Counted from the first letter of the stretch, positions 1 through 9,640 are shown. The stretch is DNA of 62,561 bases from Dolichospermum sp. FACHB-1091 (GCF_014697585.1 NZ_JACJSB010000029.1:1-62561), one strand, 5' to 3'. Notes: generated by a model from the sequence alone, not told the origin. Numbers and translations: made by a program.

Positions 1-104
1 ACTGAAACTCCGATTTTTTTAGCAAATTCATGAGGTTTAAACATAAAGTCACTCATAGGTGTGTCTATGAGTGTACAGGTTTGTCTATTAAATTGTCAAC
101 TTAG

Positions 105-233
105 GACAAGCTCACCTATCGCGCTGAAGATAAATCCTATCCAGAGTTTGCGAAAACTGTGGAAGACACGATAATTAAATCCTTTAGATTGGAAAAATCC
201 ACCTCTGAAAAACCTACAAGTCCAATCTGGTAA
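105..233 (+). pseudogene. C-terminal remnant of an unidentified small protein gene
   Basis: An open frame follows a TAG at 102-104 and ends at TAA 231-233. Its 42 codons read like real protein: the segment Y-P-E-F-A-K-T-V-E-D-T-I-I-K-S-F is followed by a polar tail. Such an ending resembles the C-terminus of PsbP-like or DcrB-like lipoproteins, but this is only an impression. There is no start codon and the preceding frame is closed, so I read it as the surviving tail of a decayed gene rather than a working one. Confidence 0.35.
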
Positions 234-254
234 TTAAGTTTTAATTACAAAAAG

Positions 255-360
255 GGGAACAGGGAACAGGGAACAGGGAACAGGGAACAGGGAACAGGGA
301 ACAGGGAACAGGGAACAGGGAATAGGGAATAGGGAATAGGGAATAGGGAATAGGGAATAG
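255..360. repeat. heptamer tandem array (GGGAACA / GGGAATA)
   Basis: About fifteen head-to-tail 7-bp units: first GGGAACA, then a block-wise switch to GGGAATA. This matches the short tandemly repeated repetitive (STRR) sequences known from heterocystous cyanobacteria. A second short motif (ACTGACAACTA-type) follows at about 370-400. The rest of the stretch up to clpB at 519 shows no gene and no clear ribosome-binding site. Confidence 0.9.
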
Positions 361-518
361 ATAAAAAACACTGACAACTAACAACTGACAACTGACAACT
401 TATTACTCCAGATTGGGCAATAATACTACATTTTAAAGATGTGAAGACCGATCTAGCTATTCTGCCAAATATTTTTACAATGATCCTATTAAACAGTAGT
501 TTGTTATTCTAAAAGCTT

Positions 519-3137
519 ATGCAGCCAACTAACCCCAATCAATTTACAGAAAAAGCCTGGGAAGCGATCGCTCACACCCCCGATGTAGCCAAACAGTATC
601 AGCAACAGCAATTAGAAAGTGAACATTTGATGAAAGGGTTACTGGAACAGGAAGGACTGGCCAGTGCGATTTTCACCAAAGCCGGGGCAAACCTGCAAAA
701 AGTCCGTGATCGTACTGATCAATTCATTCAACGTCAACCCAAGGTATCCGGTTCTAGCACTTCCGTATATTTAGGACGCAGTTTAGATACATTGTTAGAC
801 CGGGCAGAAAAATATCGTCAAGAATTTAAAGACGAATTTATTTCTATTGAACATTTATTACTAGGTTACGCCAAAGATGACCGTTTTGGCAAGGGTCTGT
901 GTCAAGAATTTGGTTTAGATGAAAACAAACTCAAAAATATTATCAAAGAAATTCGGGGGAAACAAAAGGTGACTGACCAAAATCCAGAAGGTAAATATCA
1001 ATCACTAGAGAAGTACGGACGGGATCTCACGGAAGCCGCCCGCAAAGGTCAACTAGACCCCGTAATCGGTCGTGATGATGAAATTAGACGTACGGTACAA
1101 ATTCTCTCCCGTAGAACCAAAAATAACCCGGTTTTAATTGGTGAACCTGGGGTGGGGAAAACTGCAATTGCGGAAGGTTTGGCACAGCGCATAGTTGCGG
1201 GTGATGTTCCCCAATCTCTCAAAGATCGTAAACTGATTAGTTTGGACATGGGGGCTTTAATTGCGGGGGCTAAATTCCGAGGTGAATTTGAGGAACGTCT
1301 CAAGGCCGTATTAAAGGAAGTCACAGAATCTGGTGGCAATATTGTCTTATTTATTGATGAAATTCATACCGTTGTTGGTGCTGGTGCTACCCAAGGGGCG
1401 ATGGATGCGGGGAATTTATTAAAACCGATGTTGGCGCGAGGTGAGTTACGCTGTATTGGGGCGACAACTTTGGATGAATACCGCAAATATTTGGAAAAGG
1501 ACGCGGCTTTAGAAAGACGCTTTCAACAAGTTTATGTAGATCAGCCTAATGTGGTTGATACAATTTCCATTTTACGCGGTTTGAAAGAACGTTATGAAGT
1601 TCATCATGGGGTGAGAATTTCTGATAGTTCTCTTGTGGCTGCGGCTACTTTATCTAATCGTTATATTAGCGATCGCTTTCTCCCTGATAAAGCCATTGAT
1701 TTGATAGATGAAGCGGCTGCTAGACTGAAAATGGAGATTACTTCTAAACCTGAAGAACTGGATGAAATAGACCGGAAAATTCTGCAATTGGAAATGGAAA
1801 AACTCTCTTTACAAAAAGAAAGTGATCTTGCTTCCCGTGAACGTTTGGAAAGATTAGAAAAAGAACTGGCTGACTTAAAGGAAGATCAAAGAACTCTCAG
1901 TGTACAATGGCAATCTGAAAAAGGTATTATTACTAAAATTCAGTCCATCAAAGAAGAAATTGACCGCGTAAATTTAGAAATTCAACAAGCGGAAAGAAAC
2001 TATGATCTTAACCGGGCTGCGGAATTAAAATATGGTAAATTAACAGACCTACACCGCCAATTACAAGCAGTAGAAACCGAACTCTCCCAAACCCAAAAAA
2101 CCGGAAAATCACTATTACGGGAAGAAGTCACAGAAGCCGATATCGCGGAAATTATTTCTAAATGGACAGGTATTCCCCTGCATAAATTGGTAGAATCAGA
2201 AAAAGAAAAACTGTTACATTTAGAAGACGAGTTACATGATCGTGTTGTCGGTCAACAGGAAGCTGTTACCGCTGTAGCAGACGCTATCCAACGTTCTCGC
2301 GCTGGACTTTCTGACCCCAACCGTCCCATTGCTAGTTTTGTATTTTTAGGTCCCACTGGTGTTGGTAAAACTGAATTAGCTAAGGCTTTAGCGGCTTATA
2401 TGTTCGACACAGAGGAAGCTATGGTACGGATTGATATGTCCGAATACATGGATAAACATAATGTTTCCCGTTTAATCGGTGCGCCTCCTGGATATGTCGG
2501 TTATGAAGAGGGAGGACAATTAACTGAAGCCATTCGTCGTCGTCCTTATGCGGTGATTTTATTCGACGAAATCGAGAAAGCACACCCTGACGTTTTTAAT
2601 ATTTTCCTACAAATTCTTGATGATGGTCGGGTGACAGATGCCCAAGGTCGCACAGTGGACTTTAAAAATAGTATCATCATTATGACCAGTAATATCGGTT
2701 CTCAATATATCCTTGATGTAGCTGGGGATGACACCCGTTACGATGAAATGCGGAATCGGGTTATGGAAGCGATGCGAAATAGTTTCCGTCCAGAATTTTT
2801 AAACCGTCTAGACGAATTAATTATTTTCCACAGTTTACAAAAATCGGAATTACGGCATATTGTCCAATTACAGGTAGATAGGTTAAAACAAAGATTAACT
2901 GACAGAAAAATATCTTTGAAATTATCTAGTTCTGCCCTTGACTTTTTAGCAGAAGTAGGATATGATCCTGTTTTTGGTGCAAGACCCTTAAAAAGGGCTA
3001 TTCAGCGGGAATTAGAAACCCAAATAGCGAAAGCCATTTTACGGGGTGATTTTAGTGACGGTGACACCATTTTTGTAGATGTGCAAAATGAGCGTCTTTC
3101 CTTTAATCGCTTACCCGCAGAAGTGTTTACGGGTTAG
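519..3137 (+). CDS. clpB: ATP-dependent disaggregase chaperone ClpB
   Basis: Hsp100 disaggregase that, with DnaK, threads proteins out of aggregates in the cytosol after heat or other stress. The 872-residue length is typical for the family. Domains in order: Clp N-domain (about 1-145), first AAA+ module with Walker A GEPGVGKT near residue 208 and Walker B LFIDEIH, a coiled-coil M-domain (about 410-530, rich in E/K/L/Q) that separates ClpB from ClpA/ClpC, then a second AAA+ module with Walker A GPTGVGKT near 611 and a C-terminal small domain. The protein closely follows the cyanobacterial ClpB1 type from its N-terminus on, which in other species is needed for thermotolerance. No Shine-Dalgarno is evident before the ATG. 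It appears monocistronic, since the next gene is convergent. Confidence 0.97.
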   Translation: MQPTNPNQFTEKAWEAIAHTPDVAKQYQQQQLESEHLMKGLLEQEGLASAIFTKAGANLQKVRDRTDQFIQRQPKVSGSSTSVYLGRSLDTLLDRAEKYRQEFKDEFISIEHLLLGYAKDDRFGKGLCQEFGLDENKLKNIIKEIRGKQKVTDQNPEGKYQSLEKYGRDLTEAARKGQLDPVIGRDDEIRRTVQILSRRTKNNPVLIGEPGVGKTAIAEGLAQRIVAGDVPQSLKDRKLISLDMGALIAGAKFRGEFEERLKAVLKEVTESGGNIVLFIDEIHTVVGAGATQGAMDAGNLLKPMLARGELRCIGATTLDEYRKYLEKDAALERRFQQVYVDQPNVVDTISILRGLKERYEVHHGVRISDSSLVAAATLSNRYISDRFLPDKAIDLIDEAAARLKMEITSKPEELDEIDRKILQLEMEKLSLQKESDLASRERLERLEKELADLKEDQRTLSVQWQSEKGIITKIQSIKEEIDRVNLEIQQAERNYDLNRAAELKYGKLTDLHRQLQAVETELSQTQKTGKSLLREEVTEADIAEIISKWTGIPLHKLVESEKEKLLHLEDELHDRVVGQQEAVTAVADAIQRSRAGLSDPNRPIASFVFLGPTGVGKTELAKALAAYMFDTEEAMVRIDMSEYMDKHNVSRLIGAPPGYVGYEEGGQLTEAIRRRPYAVILFDEIEKAHPDVFNIFLQILDDGRVTDAQGRTVDFKNSIIIMTSNIGSQYILDVAGDDTRYDEMRNRVMEAMRNSFRPEFLNRLDELIIFHSLQKSELRHIVQLQVDRLKQRLTDRKISLKLSSSALDFLAEVGYDPVFGARPLKRAIQRELETQIAKAILRGDFSDGDTIFVDVQNERLSFNRLPAEVFTG

Positions 3138-3204
3138 CCTGGGTACAGGGGTACAGAGTACAGTGGTACAGGAAAGGACAAAGTATTTTCCTGACCACTG
3201 ACAA

Positions 3205-3771
3205 CTATTTATAATTACAAAGCACCTGTCGCATTTTACAGAGATTTGCTGGTAATTCCAAATTCATGGCTTGTTGAATAAAAATTGAGGGAATGGGAAT
3301 ATGGGGCGTAGCTTGTACAGTATAAGCTAATAGAGTACCATTACCCATGTCTTTAAGCTCTAAATTAGCATGAAAATCTGTAAATGTGCCTCTTTCCATG
3401 CGAAACTGAACCTGTTGTCCTACTACTTCTACCACACGCAGATAAATTTCTACTTGAGCCGTGAAAAATAAAAAGGCTTTTTGTGCAGATTGATACAGAC
3501 GTTTAACATCACCTTTAGAGATAACTTCGCTTTTAGTAATATCAGGAAAATATTGTACCCAACGGGGGTAATCTGTAATTTGTTGCCAAACATGGGATCT
3601 AATTAAGGGAATATACATACAAGCAGTAACAGCACCACCCCAGTGAGTATGGGATTTCGTTTGTAGTAACACTTCACCCTGAATCAATAATCTCTGCTGA
3701 TCTTGATTCCAGAGTATATCTGATAATGGTAAGCTGGCATCAGGTATACTTTTAAGATTGGAGTTTGACAT
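3205..3771 (-). CDS. SRPBCC (START-like) family protein
   Basis: A 188-residue protein with the pattern of the SRPBCC/polyketide cyclase-dehydrase family, whose beta-grip fold forms a hydrophobic ligand cavity. The segment around residues 65-80 (WQQITDYPRWVQYFPDI) is the typical family signature, and the C-terminal helix contains a run of small and hydrophobic residues. There is no signal peptide or membrane span, so it is probably cytosolic. It is convergent with clpB, with 67 bp between them. Function and ligand are unknown; similar proteins are common and uncharacterised in cyanobacteria. Confidence 0.8.
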   Translation of the reverse strand: MSNSNLKSIPDASLPLSDILWNQDQQRLLIQGEVLLQTKSHTHWGGAVTACMYIPLIRSHVWQQITDYPRWVQYFPDITKSEVISKGDVKRLYQSAQKAFLFFTAQVEIYLRVVEVVGQQVQFRMERGTFTDFHANLELKDMGNGTLLAYTVQATPHIPIPSIFIQQAMNLELPANLCKMRQVLCNYK

Positions 3772-3972
3772 ATATGATATTCTCGCAGATATAGTAATTT
3801 TGGCGACTTTTTAACGGATTTTTTACTTGTCCTGAATTGAATTTACGTCACTCAATTTTAATTACAGTCAAATTCATGGATTTTTCGCAGACAATTAGTC
3901 TAAAGTTGATTTTAAATGATCAGATCATAATTTGTGCATCAGCGCGTAAATTGGAGTTAAGAGGAAAACAGC

Positions 3973-4167
3973 GTGAGTCAATCTTCCTTAAGTGGCAAAT
4001 TAATCCAGGGTTTTGGTATTCTCTTGGGTATAAGTGTAGCCTTATTTCTACTCAGAGGTTTTGGCATTATTACTAATTTTCCTGGTGGTTTAATTACTTT
4101 ACTGTTTTTCGGGGCGATCGCATTGGCAATTTTAAGTTATTGTTCCAAGAGATGGTGGCGTTCTTAA
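3973..4167 (+). CDS. small two-span membrane protein, unknown function
   Basis: A 64-residue product beginning with GTG, preceded by AAGAGG about 9 bp upstream. This favours it over an overlapping reading frame that starts at 3837. It has two hydrophobic spans (about residues 10-29 and 34-54) separated by a short glycine-proline turn, then a basic C-terminus (SKRWWRS). That suggests a hairpin in the plasma or thylakoid membrane with the C-terminus in the cytoplasm. I do not recognise a named family. It is followed by a hairpin and a convergent gene. Confidence 0.7.
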   Translation: MSQSSLSGKLIQGFGILLGISVALFLLRGFGIITNFPGGLITLLFFGAIALAILSYCSKRWWRS

Positions 4168-4200
4168 ACTTATACCTCATTTACCTGAAATCTGTTGTCA

Positions 4201-4226
4201 ATTCCCCGCTTTTCAAAGCGAGGAAT
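4201..4226. terminator. hairpin between convergent genes
   Basis: Inverted repeat ATTCCCCGCTTT / AAAGCGAGGAAT, 12 bp with one mismatch and a 2-nt centre. It lies 33 bp after the small membrane protein and 9 bp from the end of the convergent DUF4360 gene. It could serve both transcripts. There is no long T-run, so termination is inferred from position. Confidence 0.45.
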
Positions 4227-4235
4227 TAGTATTAA

Positions 4236-4847
4236 TTACCGACACTGACGATATTTAATGTGATAAACTAAACCACGGTGGGCGAGATCAAAGGAGTCAA
4301 CTGTCGCTATACCTGAACCATTAGCACTCATTGAAGCATTCACCCGCATATTTACACTATCACCACAGGCTGACCAAACATCACCCACAGTCACTAATTG
4401 ATCTCGAACATTGTAGTCAGTTTCGCCTCTAAATGTCCTGGAAAAAACCGGGCCACGCTGACCTGCAAAAAAGTATTCTGCTCTTAGTTTCCCGCTCGTA
4501 TTGGGAGCAATATAGCCTCGATAATCAGCATCGTAGAGGGAGATTTGAAAACCTTGGGGGACTTGAATAGGAATGCTCAAATTACAGCTTTTGCGTGATT
4601 CTTGTGATTTATTCCCTTCAGCAATAAACTTATCAAATAGAAGAGTTAGTTCTTGACCATCGGGGCTAACGTTGACGCTAGCAGACCCTTCAGGACAACC
4701 ATTACCACCATATCCTGCACCTACAATTTTAACTTTATTCTGGTCATTGGCAAAGGCAGTCCCAATAGAAGCTATCATTAGTGCAGCCGCAGCTAGGGAT
4801 GCTTGTGCAAACTTGATAGATTTATTCTGGAAATTTTGATGACTCAT
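4236..4847 (-). CDS. secreted DUF4360 family protein
   Basis: A 203-residue protein with a clear signal peptide: a basic start, a hydrophobic stretch at about 14-31 and a cleavage site after AFA (about residue 33). The rest matches DUF4360, with features such as GAGYGGNGCPEGSASVNVSPDG, a central D-Y-R-G motif and paired cysteines near CPEGS, SCNLS, SACGD and the C-terminal YRQCR. These probably form disulfides in the periplasm or outside the cell. The family is widespread in cyanobacteria and fungi with no settled function. It is transcribed alone, with a 326-bp upstream region that contains a short repeat element. Confidence 0.85.
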   Translation of the reverse strand: MSHQNFQNKSIKFAQASLAAAALMIASIGTAFANDQNKVKIVGAGYGGNGCPEGSASVNVSPDGQELTLLFDKFIAEGNKSQESRKSCNLSIPIQVPQGFQISLYDADYRGYIAPNTSGKLRAEYFFAGQRGPVFSRTFRGETDYNVRDQLVTVGDVWSACGDSVNMRVNASMSANGSGIATVDSFDLAHRGLVYHIKYRQCR

Positions 4848-4925
4848 AACTTATGTGTTTCGGGTATTTTCACTAGTGTTCTTACAAATGTCAACGGTCG
4901 AAGGAAAGTTGTTGTTAAGTAATTG

Positions 4926-5009
4926 GACAAAATAATTACACAAAAATTTGCTCTGAAATTCTTTAGTAATTAAGAATTAGCAGATAATTAATATATAATT
5001 AATTCTGTC
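4926..5009. repeat. 84-bp inverted-repeat element, family D copy 1
   Basis: The left end GACAAAATAATTACAC and right end TAATTAATTCTGTC are near inverted repeats. A related 85-bp sequence with the same ends lies at 57117-57201. It sits in the region upstream of the DUF4360 gene and of rubredoxin. No coding capacity; MITE-like. Confidence 0.6.
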
Positions 5010-5173
5010 GTGGTACTTATCGCCACCTTATGAACATCAAGGCTGAAATTGGGGTGAATTTGTTCCCTTAAAACCAAATTAGCAAACAAACTTAACTTTT
5101 TCTATCATTCTCATTCAGCAACCCCAACTGTCACAGATTAATGTTTTTGAATTAATTATTGAGGTGTATAAAA

Positions 5174-5338
5174 ATGACAAAATATATATGTAAGGTGTGT
5201 GGTTATATCTATGACCCAGAAATAGGTGATGAAGATAGCGGTATAGCACCAGGAACAGCTTTTGAAGATATTCCAGATGATTGGGTTTGTCCAGTTTGTG
5301 CTGCCCAAAAAGATGACTTTGAGTTATATGAAGAGTAA
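5174..5338 (+). CDS. rubredoxin
   Basis: A 54-residue protein. It is a small one-iron electron carrier in which four cysteines bind Fe: C6 and C9 in CKVCG, C39 and C42 in CPVCA. The core [31 protein letters not shown] is the canonical soluble rubredoxin, without the long linker and membrane tail of photosystem-associated RubA. The residue after the last cysteine is Ala where Gly is usual. Start ATG at 5174; a GAGGTG lies about 6 bp upstream. The next gene, an FAD flavoprotein, begins 27 bp downstream, so the two may be co-transcribed and functionally linked. The redox partner is not shown by the sequence. Confidence 0.95.
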   Translation: MTKYICKVCGYIYDPEIGDEDSGIAPGTAFEDIPDDWVCPVCAAQKDDFELYEE

Positions 5339-5365
5339 TATGGATATTACGGAAACTTGTGATTT

Positions 5366-6613
5366 TTGATTTTGTTACCCTTGCAAATTGTCGTTATTGG
5401 TGGTGGGGCTGCGGGATTTTTCGGTGCGATCGCTTGTGCTGAAGCTAATCCCCAAGCTCATGTTACTTTAATTGAAGCCAGTCGTCAACCCTTGGCGAAA
5501 GTGCTAATTTCCGGTGGAGGTCGTTGTAATGTTACCCATGCTTGTTTTGAACCACAGCGTTTAGTCCAGAATTACCCTAGAGGTGGTAAAGCCTTATTAG
5601 GTGCATTTACCCGTTTTCAACCCTTAGATACTATTGCCTGGTTTGCGGCTCATGGGGTAAACTTAAAAACTGAAGCCGATGGGCGAATGTTCCCCATTAC
5701 AGATCGAGCGGAAACTATTGCGGAATGTTTGATTAAAGCTGCTTTTGCGGCTAAAATAGAAATCTGCATTGGTACACCTGTAACTGCTGTCACTCGCAAA
5801 AATGACGGGTTTGAAATTCTCCTCAAATCAGGAGAAAGTAAAAAATGCGATCGCTTACTTTTAGCTACAGGTAGTAGTTTAGCTGGGTATAAAATCGCTA
5901 GGGAATTAGGTCATCAAATTGAACCTCCTGTACCCTCTCTTTTTACCTTGAATATTGCAGATAGTCAATTACGGGAATTAGCAGGAATTAGCGTTAATTC
6001 TGTAAATTTACGGTTATTGCTCCCAGGTAAAACCCAATTACAACAAACAGGACCCTTATTAATTACCCATTGGGGTGTAAGTGGTCCAGCAGTGTTGAAA
6101 CTTTCCGCTTGGGGGGCGAGGATTCTCCATGACCACCGCTATCAATGTCAATTATTAATCAATTGGTTGCCCGAATTATCACAGGAGGAAGTGAGACAAA
6201 AACTTTTAACGGTAAAAGCCGAATGGGGAAAAAAAGCGATCGCCTTACATCGTGGTGTAGAATTACCTCATCGTCTTTGGCAATATATTATCAACCGCGT
6301 CAATATTACCACAGAAGATCGTTGGGCAGCCATATCTAATAAAACTTTAAATCAGCTAGTCCAGGAAATATCCCAAGGAGAATACCTAATTACAGGTAAA
6401 GGTGTATTTAAAGAAGAATTTGTCACCTGTGGAGGTATCAGCCTGAAAGAAGTTAACTTTAAAACAATGGAAAGTAAATTAGTACCGGGCTTGCATTTTG
6501 CAGGGGAAATATTAGATATTGATGGCATCACTGGTGGCTTTAACTTCCAAAGTGCTTGGACAACCGCATATTTAGTTGGTCAGTCCATGATCAAAACAAC
6601 AGAAGACAATTAA
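5366..6613 (+). CDS. HI0933/YhiN-family FAD-dependent flavoprotein
   Basis: A 415-residue flavoprotein of the HI0933 (YhiN, BaiN-like) family. It has an N-terminal dinucleotide fold VVIGGGAAGFFGAIACAE (about 8-25), the family motif GGGRCNVTH (about 51-59), and a C-terminal FAD-contact segment AGEILDIDGITGGFNFQSAW. Members of this family are predicted NAD(P)/FAD oxidoreductases; physiological substrates are mostly unknown. The start is TTG at 5366, chosen because the conserved dinucleotide-binding strand begins only seven residues later and no ATG lies upstream in frame. It follows rubredoxin closely, which makes an electron-transfer pair plausible but unproven. Confidence 0.88.
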   Translation: MILLPLQIVVIGGGAAGFFGAIACAEANPQAHVTLIEASRQPLAKVLISGGGRCNVTHACFEPQRLVQNYPRGGKALLGAFTRFQPLDTIAWFAAHGVNLKTEADGRMFPITDRAETIAECLIKAAFAAKIEICIGTPVTAVTRKNDGFEILLKSGESKKCDRLLLATGSSLAGYKIARELGHQIEPPVPSLFTLNIADSQLRELAGISVNSVNLRLLLPGKTQLQQTGPLLITHWGVSGPAVLKLSAWGARILHDHRYQCQLLINWLPELSQEEVRQKLLTVKAEWGKKAIALHRGVELPHRLWQYIINRVNITTEDRWAAISNKTLNQLVQEISQGEYLITGKGVFKEEFVTCGGISLKEVNFKTMESKLVPGLHFAGEILDIDGITGGFNFQSAWTTAYLVGQSMIKTTEDN

Positions 6614-6687
6614 CTTATTTCTGCCTTTGCGTCTTTGCGCCTTGGCGTGAGACAAAAAACTCTGGTTCATTGACCAGGAAATTGCTG

Positions 6688-6790
6688 TAAGTTGTTACGC
6701 AGCTAAATTGTACAATCCTAATATGGCTAGATATTGTGGTGCGGGCATCCTGCCCGCTATAATCATACAAATTAAATGCAGTACAGCTTA
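6688..6790 (-). repeat. 103-bp inverted-repeat element, family A copy 1
   Basis: Ends TAAGTTGTTACGC and GCAGTACAGCTTA, with an internal palindrome GCGGGCATCCTGCCCGC. Its reverse complement matches the element at 29204-29306 over most of its length. It interrupts a duplicated flank: 'TTATTTCTG...GGCGTGAGACAAAAAACT' occurs on both sides (6613-6661 and 6789-6820). Non-coding, MITE-like. Confidence 0.8.
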
Positions 6791-6841
6791 TTTCTGGCTT
6801 GGCGTGAGACAAAAAACTGTAAAATTTTTTAGTAAATAATT

Positions 6842-7888
6842 ATGAAATTAAGTAAAATCATCAGCCAATTTAGTGAAGCTGTTAAAGCCGAAAGCCTGAC
6901 CATACAACCAGATCAGGATTTAGAAATTACTGGAGTTGCTGCCATAGATGAAGCTACATCTGGTACTTTGAGTTATGTAGAAGGGACAAAATTCGCGTCT
7001 TTGATTGATTCTACTGGTGCAAGTGCCTTGATTTTACCAGAAGATGAAAAATTGCAAATCCAAGCAACGGCCAGGGGTATTGCATGGTTAACAACTACAG
7101 AACCACGCTTACTATTTGCCAAAGCGATCGCTCTATTTTATCAACCATACCATCCTAGTGCAGAAATTCATCCTACGGCAGTTATTCACCCCACAGCCCA
7201 CATCGGGAATAATGTCTATATTGGTCCTCATGTCGTCATTTCTCAAGGGGTGGAAATTGGCAATTTGGCCATAATTCACCCCAATGTCGTTATTTATCCA
7301 GAAGTGAAAATAGGCGATCGCACCATCTTACACGCTAATTGTACCATTCATGAACGAAGTTTAATCGGTGCAGATTGCGTCATTCATAGCGGTGCTGTCA
7401 TTGGTGCTGAAGGCTTTGGTTTTGTTCCTACCCGCACAGGTTGGTTAAAAATAGAACAATCTGGTTATACTGTGTTAGAGGATGAAGTCGAAGTAGGTTG
7501 TAATACAGCCATAGACCGTCCCACCGTGGGAGAAACGAGAATTGGTAAAAATACCAAAATTGATAATTTAGTCCAGATAGGACATGGTAGTAAAATCGGT
7601 GCTGGTTGCGCCATAGCAGGTCAAGCAGGCATGGCTGGAGGTGTAAAAGTTGGAAATGGGGTAATTTTAGCTGGACAAGTGGGAATTGCCAATCAGGTTA
7701 AAATTGGAGACAGAGCCATAGCTTCGGCTCAAACTGGTGTCCACAAAGACGTAGCACCGGGAGAAATTGTTTCTGGTACTCCAGCGGTATCCCACAAAAT
7801 ATACTTGAAAGCATCAGCAATTTATAGCCGATTACCGGAAATATATCAATTTTGCAAACAATTACAACGCAAATTAGGTAATGGGTAA
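6842..7888 (+). CDS. lpxD: UDP-3-O-acylglucosamine N-acyltransferase LpxD
   Basis: Third enzyme of lipid A synthesis. It transfers a 3-hydroxyacyl chain from acyl-ACP to the 2-amino group of UDP-3-O-acylglucosamine in the cytosol. The 348 residues show the LpxD layout: an N-terminal uridine-binding domain (about 1-105), then a left-handed beta helix of hexapeptide repeats (I-G-x-x-x-x, about 108-300), and a C-terminal helix. The region LVQIGHGSKIGAGCAIAGQAGMAGG contains the expected catalytic histidine (near 247). The gene stands alone here, not in an lpx cluster, between purH and a flavoprotein gene. It has repeat elements on both sides. Confidence 0.95.
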   Translation: MKLSKIISQFSEAVKAESLTIQPDQDLEITGVAAIDEATSGTLSYVEGTKFASLIDSTGASALILPEDEKLQIQATARGIAWLTTTEPRLLFAKAIALFYQPYHPSAEIHPTAVIHPTAHIGNNVYIGPHVVISQGVEIGNLAIIHPNVVIYPEVKIGDRTILHANCTIHERSLIGADCVIHSGAVIGAEGFGFVPTRTGWLKIEQSGYTVLEDEVEVGCNTAIDRPTVGETRIGKNTKIDNLVQIGHGSKIGAGCAIAGQAGMAGGVKVGNGVILAGQVGIANQVKIGDRAIASAQTGVHKDVAPGEIVSGTPAVSHKIYLKASAIYSRLPEIYQFCKQLQRKLGNG

Positions 7889-7960
7889 TAACTGTTATGC
7901 AGTTATATCTTGTGCTGCGGGCAAGATGCCCGCTATAATTACATAACATAATTTTGCCAA
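7889..7960. repeat. degenerate family A-like palindrome
   Basis: Contains CTGCGGGCAAGATGCCCGC, the same core palindrome as the family A elements at 6688 and 29204, with weakly related ends (TAACTGTTATGCAG at the left). It lies between lpxD and purH. Probably a decayed copy. Confidence 0.5.
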
Positions 7961-8047
7961 TACTCCCCAAGTTGATTATCAATCTGAGCAACCTTTCGGT
8001 AAAATATTCTTTTGTTTGTAATTTAGTCCAAAGGAATCTGGGGAATT

Positions 8048-9571
8048 ATGGCGCGTTTAGCCCTGCTGAGTGTATCTAATAAAACTGGTATCGGCGATTT
8101 AGCCCGGAGTTTGGTTGAAGAATTTGGCTTTGATATTATCAGCAGTGGGGGAACAGCCAAAACCCTCAAAGATGCAGGAATACCAGTTACTAAAGTTTCT
8201 GATTATACAGGTTCACCAGAAATTTTAGGCGGTCGGGTGAAAACTCTTCATCCTCGCATTCATGGCGGTATTTTAGCACGGCGGGATATGGAAGAGCATA
8301 TCATAGACCTGGAAAATAACCAAATTCGCCCCATTGATTTGGTGGTGGTTAATCTTTATCCATTTACGGAAACCATTGCTAAACCTGGTGTTACCTTAGC
8401 TGACGCTGTGGAACAAATTGATATTGGGGGTCCGGCAATGTTAAGGGCTGCTGCTAAAAATTACGCCCATTTAACGGTATTATGTGATCCTGCCCAATAT
8501 GGCGAGTATTTACAAGAATTACGCCAAAATGAAGTAGTTTCTTTAGAGTTTCGCCAAAAATGCGCTTTAAAGGGATTTTTGCACACTGCTAGTTATGATC
8601 ATGCCATAGCATCTTATTTAGCTGGTACGCAAACACAAGAATTTACTCTTGCTGGGACACAAATTCAATCTTTACGCTATGGGGAAAATCCCCACCAACC
8701 GGCAGCCTGGTATCAAACTGGCAGTGAAGCCACAGGTTGGGCGGCAGCCACCAAACTGCAAGGGAAGGAACTCAGCTATAATAATTTGGTAGATTTGGAA
8801 GCCGCACGGCGCATAATTGCCGAATTTACCGACAGTCCCGCAGCGACAATTATTAAACATACTAACCCATGTGGAACTGCGGAAGCAACCAACATTTTCG
8901 ATGCTTATCAAAAGGCTTTTAATGCCGATTCTACTTCGGCTTTTGGGGGAATTGTGGCTTTAAATCGTCCTCTTGATGCGGCCACGGCAACGGAGTTAAC
9001 AAAGACATTCTTGGAATGCGTAGTTGTTCCTGGTTGTGACGCAGCAGCCCAAGAAATATTAACTAAAAAGGGCAATGTTCGCCTTTTAATTTTACCAGAC
9101 TTGTTGACTGGACCGAAAGAAACTGTAAAAGCGATCGCGGGTGGGTTTTTAGTCCAATCTGCTGATGATATCATTGCTGACCCTACTCAATGGCAAGTTG
9201 TCACTGAACGTCAACCTACTCCCCAGGAGTTGGGTGAATTATTATTTGCTTGGAAAGTGTGTAAGCACGTCAAGTCAAATGCTATTGTGATTACAAGCGG
9301 TCGCACTACATTAGGTATTGGTGCTGGACAAATGAACCGCGTCGGTTCAACAAAAATCGCTATTGCCCAAGCCGGAGAAAAAGCCCAGGGTGCATTTTTA
9401 GCCAGTGACGGTTTCTTCCCCTTCGATGATACCATTCGCGCTGCCGCTGCTGCTGGCATTACTGCCATTGTCCAGCCGGGGGGAAGTCTTCGAGATCAGG
9501 ATTCTATCAAGGCCGCTAATGAACTAGGCTTACTCATGGTTACAACTGGTGTCCGGCACTTTTTACATTAA
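8048..9571 (+). CDS. purH: bifunctional AICAR formyltransferase/IMP cyclohydrolase PurH
   Basis: Catalyses the last two steps of de novo IMP synthesis: formylation of AICAR with 10-formyl-tetrahydrofolate, then ring closure. At 507 residues it has an N-terminal MGS-like cyclohydrolase domain (about 1-130, SSGGTAKTLKDAGI and TLHPRIHGGIL) and a C-terminal AICAR transformylase domain (SLRYGENPHQPA near 212, IIKHTNPCGTA near 265, FLASDGFFPFDDTI near 451). A purine-rich AAGGAATCTGGGG lies before the ATG. No other purine gene is adjacent, as is usual in cyanobacteria. Confidence 0.97.
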   Translation: MARLALLSVSNKTGIGDLARSLVEEFGFDIISSGGTAKTLKDAGIPVTKVSDYTGSPEILGGRVKTLHPRIHGGILARRDMEEHIIDLENNQIRPIDLVVVNLYPFTETIAKPGVTLADAVEQIDIGGPAMLRAAAKNYAHLTVLCDPAQYGEYLQELRQNEVVSLEFRQKCALKGFLHTASYDHAIASYLAGTQTQEFTLAGTQIQSLRYGENPHQPAAWYQTGSEATGWAAATKLQGKELSYNNLVDLEAARRIIAEFTDSPAATIIKHTNPCGTAEATNIFDAYQKAFNADSTSAFGGIVALNRPLDAATATELTKTFLECVVVPGCDAAAQEILTKKGNVRLLILPDLLTGPKETVKAIAGGFLVQSADDIIADPTQWQVVTERQPTPQELGELLFAWKVCKHVKSNAIVITSGRTTLGIGAGQMNRVGSTKIAIAQAGEKAQGAFLASDGFFPFDDTIRAAAAAGITAIVQPGGSLRDQDSIKAANELGLLMVTTGVRHFLH

Positions 9572-9602
9572 GTAGGTTGGCGTTAAAAATTGTCGTTATG
9601 AC

Positions 9603-9640
9603 AAGGGAACAGGGAACAGGGAACGGGGAACAGGGAACAG
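9603..9640. repeat. short heptamer array (GGGAACA)
   Basis: Five to six units of GGGAACA with one GGGAACG variant, downstream of purH. Same unit as the array at 255-360. Confidence 0.8.

Noticed and set aside
255-360. Possible CRISPR array
   Set aside because: The units are contiguous heptamers without spacers, and no cas gene is present anywhere in the window. The same applies to the arrays at 36870, 37111 and 18921.
3837-4076. 79-codon frame upstream of the small membrane protein
   Set aside because: It overlaps the GTG-initiated 64-residue frame, which has a Shine-Dalgarno and two clean membrane spans. The 79-codon frame has neither.
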